NCBI RefSeq assembly: GCF_021245985.1 | Contig: NZ_JAJQXA010000010.1 | Span: 62,001-126,000 of the forward strand | Length of the DNA stretch: 64,000 bases | DNA from: Flavobacterium soyae | Lineage (GTDB): Bacteria > Bacteroidota > Bacteroidia > Flavobacteriales > Flavobacteriaceae | Direction: 5' to 3' | In this document: positions 1-7,655 of the stretch, in pieces | Numbering within the stretch: position 1 is the stretch's first letter | Layout of the letters: each line of letters opens with the position of its first letter | Position numbers and translations under genes: made by a program | The notes under the pieces: model-generated | What the model was told of the DNA's origin: nothing | Database searches by the model: none | The model's input: the letters and a program-made list of their open reading frames with translations, nothing else

Positions 1-717
1 AGCCAAAGCATAATCATTAGGGTTTTCAACCACTTTTGGGCCAACTTCAATTAAAGTCTGCAAAATTCCTTCGGCAATTCTGTCTTGCAGATAACCTTCG
101 TGCGGATACGTTAAATATTGTTCCATTACGTGCGTGAAAGCATCTACAACACCGTTTTGAATTTGTCTTTTTGGTAAAGATTCAATTACAGTTGGGTCGC
201 AGATAGAAAATTTTGGGAATAATGCGCTTCCGCCAAAAGCCAGTTTTTCCTGTGTAGATGCAATTGTAACAACAGATCCTGAATTCATTTCGCTTCCTGT
301 CGCCGGAAGCGTTAAAACAGTTCCGAATGGTACAGCGTTTTCTTTAATCAGAATTCGTTTTTGTAAAATATCAATCGGATTTCCTTCAAAATTAACGGCT
401 GCCGAAATAAATTTCACACCATCAATTACAGATCCGCCGCCCACGGCAAGAATGAAATTAATTTTCTTTGCTTTGATAACTTCAACAGCTTTCATCAAAG
501 TTTCAAAATGCGGATTTGGCTCAATTCCTCCAAATTCTACAATTTCAAAGCCTTTTATGTTTGCGATTACCTGATCGTAAACACCATTTTTAAAAATACT
601 TCCACCTCCATAAGCCAAAAGAATTTTTGCGTCTTTTGGAACTAAAGTCGAAAGTTTTTCAATTTGTCCTTTTCCGAAAATTAAATTTGTCGGATTATAT
701 AATTCAAAGTTTAGCAT
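1..717 (-). CDS. Iron-containing alcohol dehydrogenase (3' end outside window)
   Basis: This is the N-terminal 239 codons of a group III (iron-containing) alcohol dehydrogenase, which interconverts alcohols and aldehydes or ketones with NAD(P)H. The translation starts MLNFELYNPTNLIFGKG. It carries the nucleotide-binding GGGSVIDGVK loop and, near the cut end, the metal-site stretch VVDAFTHVMEQY. The opening and the GGIEPNPHFETL segment resemble butanol dehydrogenase/YqhD-type enzymes more than AdhE. The ATG at 715-717 is the natural start, because an AT-rich repeat-filled gap lies upstream of it. The rest of the C-terminal metal-binding domain lies outside the window, so completeness and substrate cannot be judged. 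Confidence 0.9.
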   Translation of the reverse strand, partial: MLNFELYNPTNLIFGKGQIEKLSTLVPKDAKILLAYGGGSIFKNGVYDQVIANIKGFEIVEFGGIEPNPHFETLMKAVEVIKAKKINFILAVGGGSVIDGVKFISAAVNFEGNPIDILQKRILIKENAVPFGTVLTLPATGSEMNSGSVVTIASTQEKLAFGGSALFPKFSICDPTVIESLPKRQIQNGVVDAFTHVMEQYLTYPHEGYLQDRIAEGILQTLIEVGPKVVENPNDYALA

Positions 718-718
718 G

Positions 719-892
719 ATTTTTTTTAAAGTTTCTAAGATGCTAAGTTTCTAAGGGGCTAAGTTTTTTTTCAAACTTAATATTTTAGATCTTTAGCATC
801 TTTGTGTTATTTATTATTTCAATTTATTGATTAAGATTTAAACGATAAGTTGCTAAAATCTTAGAACCTTAGTAACTTAGAGCCTTAGCATC
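719..892. repeat. Intergenic word repeat (ctaag / ttag)
   Basis: The gap between the alcohol dehydrogenase and the DJ-1 gene is full of short related words: TTTCTAAGATGCTAAG and TTCTAAGGGGCTAAG near 732-765, then TTAGAACCTTAG, AACTTAG and GCATCTTAG near 863-896. The two clusters are partly complementary, so a transcript could fold on itself. A similar word cluster occurs at about 43167-43200. No gene is seen here. Confidence 0.5.
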
Positions 893-1654
893 TTAGTTTA
901 ATTGATCTAATAATTTTCCTGCTACCAATTTAGATGACGCCGGGTTTTGACCTGTAATTAAAAGTCCGTCTTCAACGGCATACGGCTGCCAGTTTGCACC
1001 TTTAGAAAAAATTGCTCCGTTTGATGCCAAAGCATCTTCTAATAAAAATGGAACAACTTTAGTTAATCCTACAGCTTCTTCTTCAGCATTTGTAAATCCG
1101 GTTACTTTTTTGCCTTTTACTAAATAATCGCCTTTTACTTTTACATTTTTCAAAACTGCCGGAGCATGACATACAAAAGCTACAGGTTTCTTATGGGTAT
1201 AAAAAGCTTCAATTAAGGCAATAGAATTCTTGTCCTCAACTAAATCCCAAAGTGGTCCGTGTCCTCCAGGATAAAAAACTGCATCGTAATCTTTTTGATT
1301 GACGGTTGATAGCTTCAGCGTGTTTTTTAATTTCTCTTGTAAAACTTTATCAGCGTCAAAACGTTTTGTGTCTTCTGTAGCAGATGCCGGATCGGCACTT
1401 TTTGGATCAATTGGCGGCTGTCCTCCAAGTGGAGAAGCAATTGTAATTTCTACTCCCTGATCTAATAATTCATAATAAGGCGCAGCAAATTCTTCAGACC
1501 AGAACCCTGTTTTTTCTCCAGTATTGCCCAGCTTATCATTACTGGTAACAATAAATAATACTTTTTTCATACCTTTTTTATTTAATTTTTGAGCTACAGC
1601 TGAAACACCTGCAGTGGTAAATGCAATTATTGCGAGTAATGCTATTTTTTTCAT
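893..1654 (-). CDS. Secreted DJ-1/PfpI family protein
   Basis: This 253-residue protein belongs to the type 1 glutamine amidotransferase-like DJ-1/PfpI superfamily, close to the Hsp31/HchA-like branch (glyoxalase or chaperone-type activities in characterised members). The nucleophile elbow is VAFVCHAPAVL, with the candidate catalytic Cys at about residue 162, and YPGGHGPLWDL lies upstream of it. Residues 1-22 (MKKIALLAIIAF..SAVAQ) look like a signal peptide, so it probably works in the periplasm; many relatives are cytosolic. It is transcribed divergently from a LysR regulator only 86 nt away, a common arrangement for a regulator and its target. A TAAATTTG -7 box on the minus strand (1672-1679) gives a short leader. 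The substrate is unknown. Confidence 0.88.
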   Translation of the reverse strand: MKKIALLAIIAFTTAGVSAVAQKLNKKGMKKVLFIVTSNDKLGNTGEKTGFWSEEFAAPYYELLDQGVEITIASPLGGQPPIDPKSADPASATEDTKRFDADKVLQEKLKNTLKLSTVNQKDYDAVFYPGGHGPLWDLVEDKNSIALIEAFYTHKKPVAFVCHAPAVLKNVKVKGDYLVKGKKVTGFTNAEEEAVGLTKVVPFLLEDALASNGAIFSKGANWQPYAVEDGLLITGQNPASSKLVAGKLLDQLN

Positions 1655-1740
1655 AAGATTAAAATTTTTGACAAATTTACGCCGAAAGTGATATCAGTAA
1701 AAATAAAATAAACTATGTTTGTCATAAACAAATTTATATC
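1655..1740. promoter_or_regulatory. Divergent promoter region, DJ-1 gene / LysR gene
   Basis: Three matches to TAnnTTTG lie in 86 nt: TAAATTTG on the minus strand at 1672-1679 (serving the DJ-1 gene), TATGTTTG on the plus strand at 1714-1721 (serving lysR, ATG at 1741), and a further minus-strand TAAATTTG at 1729-1736. An interrupted palindrome, TTTG-N7-CAAA (1718-1732), overlaps the plus box and is a candidate site for the LysR protein itself. No convincing -33 TTG at standard spacing was found. Confidence 0.55.
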
Positions 1741-2646
1741 ATGGTTAATCTAGAATGGTACAGAACTTTTAAAGCAGTTTACAAGAACGGCAATTTTTCA
1801 GTTGCTGCAAAAGAATTATTTATGAGCCAGCCTGCAGTAAGTCAGCAGATTTCTATGCTTGAGGCTCATGTTGGGAATAAATTGTTTAATCGGAAATCAA
1901 AAGGGGTTGAGCCGACTGAATATGCTAAGTTACTGAATAATTTGATTATAGATGCACTCGATAGACTCGAAAGTGTCGAAGCTGGTTTCAGAGCTAAAGC
2001 AGAAGACGCTAACCGATTAATTTCTATCGGAGTTTCGAAAAATCTTTTTGACTGTATTGGAAATCTTTTAATTTCTAAGTTTGATTTAATCGATTTTACT
2101 TTTGCAGAAAATGATGAGCTTTTTGAATTAGTTAATTCGAAAAAACTCGATTTTGCCATTACCACAAAAAGGTTTGATACGTTTGATACTACTTATGAAA
2201 TTGTTGGAAAAATTAAACTAATAATGGTTGCGCCAACAAGTTTAGACATTACGGAATTTCGCCAAAGATTAAAAGCCGACAATTTTACGGAAATTGAACA
2301 ATGGCTCAATGCCCAAAAATGGTACAGCCATGATGCGCGAATTCCGCATATAAAATTGTTCTGGCTTCATGCTTTTAATAAAAAAAGACCATCGATGGTT
2401 CCTAATTATATTATCCCTTCAGAATCTGAAATGCTTAAGCTTTTAGCCAAAAACGAAGGAATTGCCGTAACCTGGAATTGTAATGCAAGAAATTATATTA
2501 AGCAAAATAAACTGCAGTTAGTTTGGAACAGTTTTCATGTTCCGGAGGAATTTGTGTATTTGTTAACTCCCAAAAACAATAATCTGAATTCGTTTTTTGA
2601 AATTATTTCTAAAGAGTTAAAATTGTTTTATGGTAATAGGTTGTAG
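1741..2646 (+). CDS. LysR family transcriptional regulator
   Basis: A 301-residue LysR-type regulator of typical length. The N-terminal winged helix-turn-helix (about residues 4-62) reads MVNLEWYRTFKAVYKNGNFS, then AAKELFMSQPAVSQQISMLE, with the standard recognition-helix SQPAVSQQI core. Residues of about 90-295 form the periplasmic-binding-like effector domain. It reads away from the secreted DJ-1/PfpI gene, so that gene is the most likely target along with its own promoter. The effector molecule cannot be inferred from sequence. Confidence 0.92.
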   Translation: MVNLEWYRTFKAVYKNGNFSVAAKELFMSQPAVSQQISMLEAHVGNKLFNRKSKGVEPTEYAKLLNNLIIDALDRLESVEAGFRAKAEDANRLISIGVSKNLFDCIGNLLISKFDLIDFTFAENDELFELVNSKKLDFAITTKRFDTFDTTYEIVGKIKLIMVAPTSLDITEFRQRLKADNFTEIEQWLNAQKWYSHDARIPHIKLFWLHAFNKKRPSMVPNYIIPSESEMLKLLAKNEGIAVTWNCNARNYIKQNKLQLVWNSFHVPEEFVYLLTPKNNNLNSFFEIISKELKLFYGNRL

Positions 2647-2810
2647 AGGCTTTTTTAGTTATTGAATATTTAATCTTTATTTTAAGATGTAAATTTTTTC
2701 TTTTAACTTTTTCGTGTAAATAATTTAAAATCAATAACTTATTAAAGTGTTAAAAGATTTTTTACAGTGGTTATTATAGCTTTTATGGGCTTTTCCTGCG
2801 GTAAGTATAT

Positions 2811-2915
2811 TAATTCAAGTTGCTAGTTTAATAATTCAATAAATAAATTGGCTCTAAAAAAGTTTAATGCCTACGGGATATTTTTTCTGGCAGATTTTAT
2901 TATTCTGCTGCCAAT
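2811..2915 (+). repeat. Dispersed 105-nt repeat, copy 1
   Basis: By eye this segment matches 39714-39818 at 101 of 105 positions. It includes a small internal hairpin, GGCAG-N14-CTGCC, near its right end. It has no coding potential. It starts with TAATTCAAGTTGCTAG, which in copy 2 is the left arm of a long inverted repeat; no matching right arm is seen here. Confidence 0.8.
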
Positions 2916-2995
2916 CTTTGTCGATTCCTGTGTAGGATTTATCCTTTGTCGAAATGACAAGATTATGTTTTTTTCTTTTCCAGAGAAATCAATTG

Positions 2996-3112
2996 CCTCC
3001 AGTTTTAACTGGAGGTTAGAAAATAGTAGTGTAATTGGGCTTTAGCCAAAATGAAGTGTTTGGCTAAAGCCCTTGGTGGTTAAACTAAAAACCTCCAGCT
3101 AAAGCTGGAGGC
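2996..3112. repeat. Compound hairpin repeat (CCTCCAG / GGGCTTTAGCC)
   Basis: Three palindromes follow one another: CCTCCAGTTTTAACTGGAGG (2996-3015), GGGCTTTAGCCAAA paired with TTTGGCTAAAGCCC (3037-3072), and ACCTCCAGCTAAAGCTGGAGG (3091-3111). A related two-hairpin version with the same order and orientation lies at 43270-43322. The element sits between convergent genes, where such hairpins could also end transcription, although no clear T-run follows. Confidence 0.75.
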
Positions 3113-3139
3113 TATTAATTATTTTTTAAAGTCAAATCT

Positions 3140-3751
3140 TTATTTTTTATAAAAATTATTATGATCGATATATTCCCAAACTTTCGGCGGTAACAAAGGC
3201 TGAATATTTTTGCCTTCTTTAATGCTGTTTCGAATAAAAGTCGAAGAAATCTCTACAATTGGCGCATCAATTACATGAATTTTTGGATGCGATTTTAATT
3301 CTATATTTTCAGGTTCATCAGAAATTGCTTCGCCAGTTCGTCCTTTGTCTTCGAGTCTCGGATAAACATAAATATCATGATTTTCAAGAATCACCTCGTA
3401 GTTTCTCCATTTATGAAACGTTTTCAAGTTATCTTCTCCCATAATTAAAGAGAATTGATGATTGGGATATTTCTCTTCTAAATGAGCTAAAGTAATTACA
3501 GTATAATTGGGCTGAGGTAATTTAAACTCAATATCCGAAGGTTTGATTTTCGGATAATCCTCAGTTGCCAGATAAACCATTTGCAAACGATGATGATCAT
3601 CAAGCAAGGTAGCTTTCTTTTTTAACGGATTATGCGGCGTAACAACCATCCAAACCTGATCTAAATCTGCAAATTCGGCCATGTGATTGGCAATTATTAA
3701 ATGACCAACATGAATGGGATTATATGTTCCGAAGTAAAGACCTATTTTCAT
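3140..3751 (-). CDS. nadD: Nicotinate-nucleotide adenylyltransferase
   Basis: NadD transfers AMP from ATP to nicotinate mononucleotide, the penultimate step of NAD synthesis, in the cytoplasm. The 203-residue protein has the nucleotidyltransferase signature GTYNPIHVGHLIIANHMAEF near residues 8-27, with the GxxxPxHxGH core, and the C-terminal ISSTFIRNSI motif (SxTxxR). Length is typical. It lies downstream of gmk with a 110-nt gap that contains an imperfect palindrome and is probably co-transcribed with it. Confidence 0.96.
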   Translation of the reverse strand: MKIGLYFGTYNPIHVGHLIIANHMAEFADLDQVWMVVTPHNPLKKKATLLDDHHRLQMVYLATEDYPKIKPSDIEFKLPQPNYTVITLAHLEEKYPNHQFSLIMGEDNLKTFHKWRNYEVILENHDIYVYPRLEDKGRTGEAISDEPENIELKSHPKIHVIDAPIVEISSTFIRNSIKEGKNIQPLLPPKVWEYIDHNNFYKK

Positions 3752-3762
3752 TTTTTAGAGTT

Positions 3763-3860
3763 TCACAAAGATTCGCTAAGATAGCACAAAGATTCGCAAA
3801 GTTTAATTAGAACTCAGCGAATCTCTGTGATTTTTTCTTTGTGAATCTCTGCGGAATAAA
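3763..3860. repeat. Intra-operon palindrome (cacaaagattcgc family)
   Basis: The gmk-nadD gap carries CACAAAGATTCGC twice on its left side and near-complementary GCGAATCTCTGTG and TTTGTGAATCTCTGCG on its right side. In mRNA the two halves can pair over roughly 30 nt with a few mismatches. The sequence is unrelated to the palindromes in neighbouring gaps. Confidence 0.6.
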
Positions 3861-3861
3861 A

Positions 3862-4434
3862 TTACTTATTTACAAAATCCTTAACCAATTGATGCGCTTC
3901 TTCTAAAGCAACTGGTAAATCATAGTTTTTGATAATCACGTCAAATTGTGGCGCAGTAGCTAATTCTACAGACGCTTTTGCAATACGCATATTGATTTTA
4001 TCGTCGCTTTCTGTAGAACGCTCTTTTAAGCGGCGTTTAAGTTCGTCCACACTTGGAGGTTTTACAAAAACAGCTAAAGTTTGTTCCGGAAATTTATGCT
4101 TAATACGTAAACCACCTGCAACATCAATGTCAAAAATTACATTTTTCCCTAAAGCCCAGATTCTTTCAATTTCAGATTTTAACGTACCGTAAAAGTTATC
4201 GCGGTAAACTTCTTCCCATTCCAGAAAATCTTCAGCTTTAATATGTTTTTTGAATTCTTCCAGCGAAATAAAATAATAATCTTTTCCGTGGACTTCCTCA
4301 CCGCGCGGATCACGTGATGCTGCTGAGATCGAAAATTCAAGATTTAAATCTTCTTGTCCTAATAAGTGTTTTACGATAGTTGTTTTTCCTGATCCCGAAG
4401 GTGCCGAAAAAACAATTAATTTTCCTTTGTTCAT
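3862..4434 (-). CDS. gmk: Guanylate kinase
   Basis: Guanylate kinase phosphorylates GMP to GDP with ATP. The 190-residue protein opens with MNKGKLIVFSAPSGSGKTTI, containing the GxxGxGKT P-loop at about residues 11-18. The GMP-binding region with SRDPRGEEVHGKDYYF and the later lid residues follow. Length is normal for the family. In the direction of transcription it lies between yicC (132-nt gap) and nadD (110-nt gap), a gene order commonly kept in Bacteroidota. Confidence 0.97.
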   Translation of the reverse strand: MNKGKLIVFSAPSGSGKTTIVKHLLGQEDLNLEFSISAASRDPRGEEVHGKDYYFISLEEFKKHIKAEDFLEWEEVYRDNFYGTLKSEIERIWALGKNVIFDIDVAGGLRIKHKFPEQTLAVFVKPPSVDELKRRLKERSTESDDKINMRIAKASVELATAPQFDVIIKNYDLPVALEEAHQLVKDFVNK

Positions 4435-4439
4435 TGTGT

Positions 4440-4560
4440 ATGCTTTAGGCTTTAAGCAACATGCTCTAAGCTTTTATTTATGCTCTAAGCTTTAGGCAGT
4501 AGGCCTTAGGCTATAATTTGATTTCGTTTTTAGCTTATTGCCTATAGCTTAAAGCTTATG
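4440..4560. repeat. Intra-operon palindrome (gctttaggc family)
   Basis: The yicC-gmk gap is built of variants of GCTTTAGGCTTTAAGC, GCTCTAAGCTTT and, on the far side, their complements (TAGCTTAAAGCTTATGGC). The halves could pair to form a long imperfect stem in the transcript. No gene or terminator T-run is seen. Confidence 0.55.
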
Positions 4561-4566
4561 GCGTTT

Positions 4567-5427
4567 TTATAAAACATTCAAAACCTGTTCTTTAATCTTC
4601 TCCAATTCATCTTTCATCATCACAACCAGCTTCTGCATTTGTGCATGATTTGATTTTGAACCCATTGTATTAATTTCACGACCCATTTCCTGTGTTATAA
4701 AACCTAATTTTCGGCCATTTGCTTCGCTTCCGCCTAAGGTTTCGATGAAATAATCTAAGTGATTTGTTAAACGGACTTTTTCTTCTGTAATATCTAATTT
4801 TTCAAGATAATAGATCAATTCCTGCTCAAAACGGTTTTCATCAACGTTAACCTGTAATTCCGCAATTGCTGTCTGCAAACGATCTTTAATTGCCTGAACA
4901 CGTTCCGGATCAAGTGCCAAAGCATCATTCATATATTGACGGATGTTTCCAATTCGAAAATTAAATTCTTTTTCAAGAGATTCTCCTTCGTCTTTTCTAA
5001 AATTTAAAATATTTTGCAAAGCTTCGTCAATAATAACCTGAATTTGCTCCCAGTCGTTTTCATCGATCTCCTCACGTTCTGTTTTTAATGTATCGGGCAT
5101 ACGAACGGCCATTTTCATTAATTCAGTTTCATCAGCATCAACATAAACCTCTCTCAATTGTGCTATATAATTTTTCACAACAGGAACATTTACTTTTGTC
5201 GAAGTTTGTTCTGCTGTACTTTCGACATAAATCGCAAAATCAATTTTTCCTCTTTCGAGTTTAGTTGAGATTTGGGTTCTTAAACCTAATTCCATTTCAC
5301 GGTAAACCGACGGCATTCTTACGTTTAAATCTAAACCTTTACTGTTTAAGGATTTTACTTCGACTGTGATTTTTTTTGTAGGCAATTGCAAAGAAGCTTT
5401 GCCAAACCCTGTCATAGATTGTATCAT
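4567..5427 (-). CDS. YicC family endoribonuclease
   Basis: A 286-residue YicC family protein of standard length. The family start MIQSMTGFGKA is intact, and the C-terminal DUF1732 region is complete, including ETLGGSEANGRKLGF and TQEMGREINTMGSKSN. E. coli YicC has been described as an endoribonuclease acting on structured RNA; that activity is transferred here by family only. It is the first gene of the yicC-gmk-nadD run. The 199-nt upstream gap contains a strong palindrome (5523-5618). Confidence 0.93.
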   Translation of the reverse strand: MIQSMTGFGKASLQLPTKKITVEVKSLNSKGLDLNVRMPSVYREMELGLRTQISTKLERGKIDFAIYVESTAEQTSTKVNVPVVKNYIAQLREVYVDADETELMKMAVRMPDTLKTEREEIDENDWEQIQVIIDEALQNILNFRKDEGESLEKEFNFRIGNIRQYMNDALALDPERVQAIKDRLQTAIAELQVNVDENRFEQELIYYLEKLDITEEKVRLTNHLDYFIETLGGSEANGRKLGFITQEMGREINTMGSKSNHAQMQKLVVMMKDELEKIKEQVLNVL

Positions 5428-5522
5428 ATAATTGAGTATAAAGGCGCAAAGATAAATAAAAGTTTGCAGTGTTATGATGTAAAATACTATTCAGTAAGGT
5501 ATAGAGGTATTTAAAGTTTTTT

Positions 5523-5618
5523 TGCCGCGAATTTCACGAATTTACACTAATTAATTTCACAGTTTGTGAAGTTATTAAGCTTAAATAAAATTCGTGGAAA
5601 TTCGTGAAATTTGTGGCA
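5523..5618. repeat. Inverted repeat, 30-bp arms (cacgaattt family)
   Basis: The left arm at 5523-5552 (TGCCGCGAATTTCACGAATT..) and right arm at 5589-5618 are complementary at 26 of 30 positions, with a second small hairpin, TTCAC-N4-GTGAA, in the loop. It lies between two minus-strand genes and ends 8 nt before the stop codon of the upstream one. A half-copy of the same wording (GTGTAAATTAGTGCAATTAG) lies at 41980-42000. Confidence 0.75.
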
Positions 5619-5626
5619 GGATAAAT

Positions 5627-5974
5627 TTAGCTCAAAGCCTCAATAGCTTCTGCTACATTTTTCTGGCTGTTGCCAATGTAAATTTTGCCATCAATAATAA
5701 AAACCGGACGACTTAAAAAAGTATAATGTTCTAAGATGTATTTTTTAAAATCAGCCTCAGTCAGCGATTTGTTTTTTAAATCCATTGATTTGTATAATTG
5801 CGCTTTTTTGCTGAATAAAGCTTCGTAACTTCCTGATAGTTTATACATTTCTTCCAATTCTGCTTCGGTGATTGGGTCTTGCTTAATGTCGTGAAAAACC
5901 AAATTATTTTCAGGAAGACTTTTAATAATTTTGCGGCAAGTGTCGCAAGATGCTAAGTAGTATATTTTGTTCAT
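5627..5974 (-). CDS. ArsC/Spx family thioredoxin-fold protein
   Basis: A 115-residue protein of the ArsC/Spx/YffB family. It has a CDTCRK motif near residues 9-14 and the family C-terminal segment RPVFIIDGKIYIGNS with the conserved Arg-Pro. Relatives include glutaredoxin-dependent arsenate reductases and Spx-type regulators. No other arsenic gene is nearby, so arsenate reduction is not supported by context. It stands alone, with a palindrome separating it from yicC downstream. Confidence 0.85.
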   Translation of the reverse strand: MNKIYYLASCDTCRKIIKSLPENNLVFHDIKQDPITEAELEEMYKLSGSYEALFSKKAQLYKSMDLKNKSLTEADFKKYILEHYTFLSRPVFIIDGKIYIGNSQKNVAEAIEALS

Positions 5975-6051
5975 TATTTTATTTTGTTAGAGTACAAAGA
6001 AAATTCATTTGAAACTTAAAATTGCCTAATTTTAGAAAAAAAAATAAAATT

Positions 6052-6507
6052 ATGAGTTCAGTTTTTGAAACACAAAAGACTATTAGGGAAATCCTTGTAA
6101 AAATTTTAGATAATCATTCGTTAGAACAATTAAATAAAATCCCGGACGGATTTAAAAATAATTTGATTTGGAATATTGGACATTGTATCGCTTCACAGCA
6201 GGTTTTAGTTTATAAATTATCCGGCTTGCCTTTGCACGTTTCGGATGAATTTATCGGTAAATATTCGAAAGGAACAAAACCAGAAGTTGATGTTTTGCAG
6301 GAAGAAGTGAATGAGATTAGAGATTTGCTTACCCAAACTTTGCTTCAAACAGAAAAGGATTATACAGCCAATGTTTTTAAAAATTATAATCAATATATGA
6401 CCAGTATGGGTTTTGATTTAAAAAACATTCAGGATGCATTAGATTTTGTTAGTTATCATGAGGGAATTCATGCCGGAATCATTATGAGTATTAAGAAATT
6501 TATTTAA
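6052..6507 (+). CDS. DinB family protein
   Basis: A protein of 151 residues from the ATG at 6052. Starting instead at 6022 would add ten basic residues; 6052 is preferred because it begins MSSVFETQKTIRE, as DinB-type proteins do, and the earlier start lies in AT-rich leader sequence. The fold is predicted to be a four-helix DinB/YfiT bundle, supported by the conserved helix-2 NLIWNIGHCIASQQ and the C-terminal YHEGIHAGIIMSIKKFI with candidate metal-binding His residues. Many members are bacillithiol- or metal-dependent transferases; no specific activity can be assigned. It ends at a strong terminator. Confidence 0.85.
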   Translation: MSSVFETQKTIREILVKILDNHSLEQLNKIPDGFKNNLIWNIGHCIASQQVLVYKLSGLPLHVSDEFIGKYSKGTKPEVDVLQEEVNEIRDLLTQTLLQTEKDYTANVFKNYNQYMTSMGFDLKNIQDALDFVSYHEGIHAGIIMSIKKFI

Positions 6508-6512
6508 AAATG

Positions 6513-6549
6513 AAAATCCCGTTCTGAAATTTCAGAACGGGATTTTTTT
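6513..6549. terminator. Bidirectional intrinsic terminator
   Basis: AAATCCCGTTCTG and its complement CAGAACGGGATTT form a perfect 13-bp stem with a short AAATT loop. A T-run follows on the plus strand and A residues precede it, so it can serve both the DinB gene and the convergent RlpA-like gene. Confidence 0.9.
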
Positions 6550-7036
6550 ATTCTATTATCCTTTCGATAGTTACTTTCATAGCACCGGCACCTTTGTACT
6601 TTGTGATTTCCATAAAAGCTCGTTTTGAAAGGTCTATTTCACGAGTTTTTACAAATGGGCCGCGATCAGTTATTTTTACAATTACGAATTTTCCGTTTGC
6701 TTCATTTGTTACTTTAACTCTTGTTCCAAAGGGAAGTTTTTTATGTGCAGCGGTATATTTGTTGTTGTTAAATCTACTGCCGTCAGCAGTTTTTCTACCA
6801 TTAAAACGGTCTGCATAGTAGGAAGCATGTGCCGTTTTTTTGTATAGTTTTAGTTTTAAACCGTTGTCTGTAAATACAGAATCAGTTGGGATTGCAATAA
6901 TGTTTGGTCTGGCATTTTTTACAGTATCCTGAGGTGTTTTGGGCTCAATTACAGGCTTTGTTTGACTTATTACGTAGGTAAAACAACTCAAAAAAGTTAT
7001 TGCAAATGCGGTAAGTATAAAGTTTTTTTTACTCAT
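6548..7036 (-). CDS. RlpA-like double-psi beta-barrel protein
   Basis: A 162-residue secreted protein with a C-terminal RlpA (double-psi beta-barrel) domain. The core [20 protein letters not shown], then [14 protein letters not shown] and KITDRGPF with the conserved Asp-Arg-Gly, occupies about residues 70-155. An N-terminal hydrophobic segment (about residues 7-24) acts as signal or anchor. It lacks a SPOR domain. RlpA proteins of other bacteria are septal lytic transglycosylases acting on peptidoglycan without stem peptides; the same substrate class is inferred. A proline-rich linker of about 40 residues separates signal and barrel. Confidence 0.88.
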   Translation of the reverse strand: MSKKNFILTAFAITFLSCFTYVISQTKPVIEPKTPQDTVKNARPNIIAIPTDSVFTDNGLKLKLYKKTAHASYYADRFNGRKTADGSRFNNNKYTAAHKKLPFGTRVKVTNEANGKFVIVKITDRGPFVKTREIDLSKRAFMEITKYKGAGAMKVTIERIIE

Positions 7037-7087
7037 GGTTTATTTTTTTTCAGACTTGGGGAGTTTGTACAAATAATATGCCGAGAT

Positions 7088-7113
7088 AAAAAAAGCCCTT
7101 TTTTGAGGGCTTT
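7088..7113 (-). terminator. Intrinsic terminator
   Basis: AAAGCCCT and AGGGCTTT form a stem that on the minus strand is followed by a run of T. It lies just after the 4-TM protein gene and before the RlpA-like gene, separating the two transcripts. Confidence 0.8.
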
Positions 7114-7125
7114 AATTGGTATTTT

Positions 7126-7548
7126 TTAGAACCAAAGGTTCCATGGGATTCTACTTAAAATAAGTATTAATCCTAATCCGTAATAAATAACAAAGGTTTT
7201 ATGTTTTGCTTCACTATTAATTAATTTTTTATGCTTTGACCATCCAATAGTTATTAAAACTATAGCAATTAGATTAGTAAGCGGATGCTCTAGTGATGTT
7301 AATCTTAATGCTGCATTAGACATTTGACCAAAAGCATCTTTTCCTAATGGAGAAACGAAATAAAGGATTAATCCTATTAGTAATTGTGTATGTGTCCCGA
7401 TTAATGCAAATAAAGAAATTTTACGGTCTTTTGCTGTAAATTCTTTTTTAGAAGTCAAGCCAATAATGGCATTGATTACTGCAAACAATAAAAGAAGTAA
7501 CGCTAGATATGCCCAGCCAGAATGAAGCTTTTGAATGAAATGATACAT
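7126..7548 (-). CDS. Four-TM membrane protein, function unknown
   Basis: A 140-residue inner-membrane protein with four predicted helices, at about residues 12-32, 45-64, 88-104 and 118-137. Conserved-looking polar residues are HSGWAY near the start, GTHTQLLIG in helix 2 and SLEHPLTN before helix 3. Regularly placed His residues (H9, H53, H87) in a small four-helix protein are reminiscent of b-type cytochromes, but this is only suggestive. It is monocistronic: a terminator follows and the receptor gene upstream has its own. Confidence 0.7.
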   Translation of the reverse strand: MYHFIQKLHSGWAYLALLLLLFAVINAIIGLTSKKEFTAKDRKISLFALIGTHTQLLIGLILYFVSPLGKDAFGQMSNAALRLTSLEHPLTNLIAIVLITIGWSKHKKLINSEAKHKTFVIYYGLGLILILSRIPWNLWF

Positions 7549-7593
7549 AAACTGTGTTTTTTGTTAAAAACAAATATAGCAAAATTGGTCAAA

Positions 7594-7632
7594 AAAAAGC
7601 GGCATTAAACTTTAAAAGTCAATGCCGCTTTA
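7594..7632 (-). terminator. Intrinsic terminator of the receptor gene
   Basis: AAAGCGGCATT pairs perfectly with AATGCCGCTTT over 11 bp around a 13-nt loop. On the minus strand the stem is followed by a run of eight T. It lies 24 nt past the TonB-dependent receptor stop codon. Confidence 0.9.
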
Positions 7633-7655
7633 GATATTTATTTAGATTCTAAATA

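Larger units (their letters stand above)
2647..3139. other. Gene-free convergent gap made of repeats
   Basis: This 493-nt gap between the lysR and nadD 3' ends holds no credible gene. A weak 65-codon open frame at 2848-3045 lies on repeat sequence and resembles nothing. The gap contains one copy of the dispersed 105-nt repeat (2811-2915) followed by three strong hairpins (2996-3112). The first 160 nt are plain AT-rich sequence. Confidence 0.7.

Noticed and set aside
2848..3045. 65-codon open frame on the plus strand
   Set aside because: It starts at TTG inside the dispersed 105-nt repeat and runs into a palindrome; the translation has no family resemblance and no coding bias.
5627..5974. Arsenate reductase as a firm call
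   Set aside because: The CxxC-type motif fits the wider ArsC/Spx/YffB family and there is no ars gene nearby.
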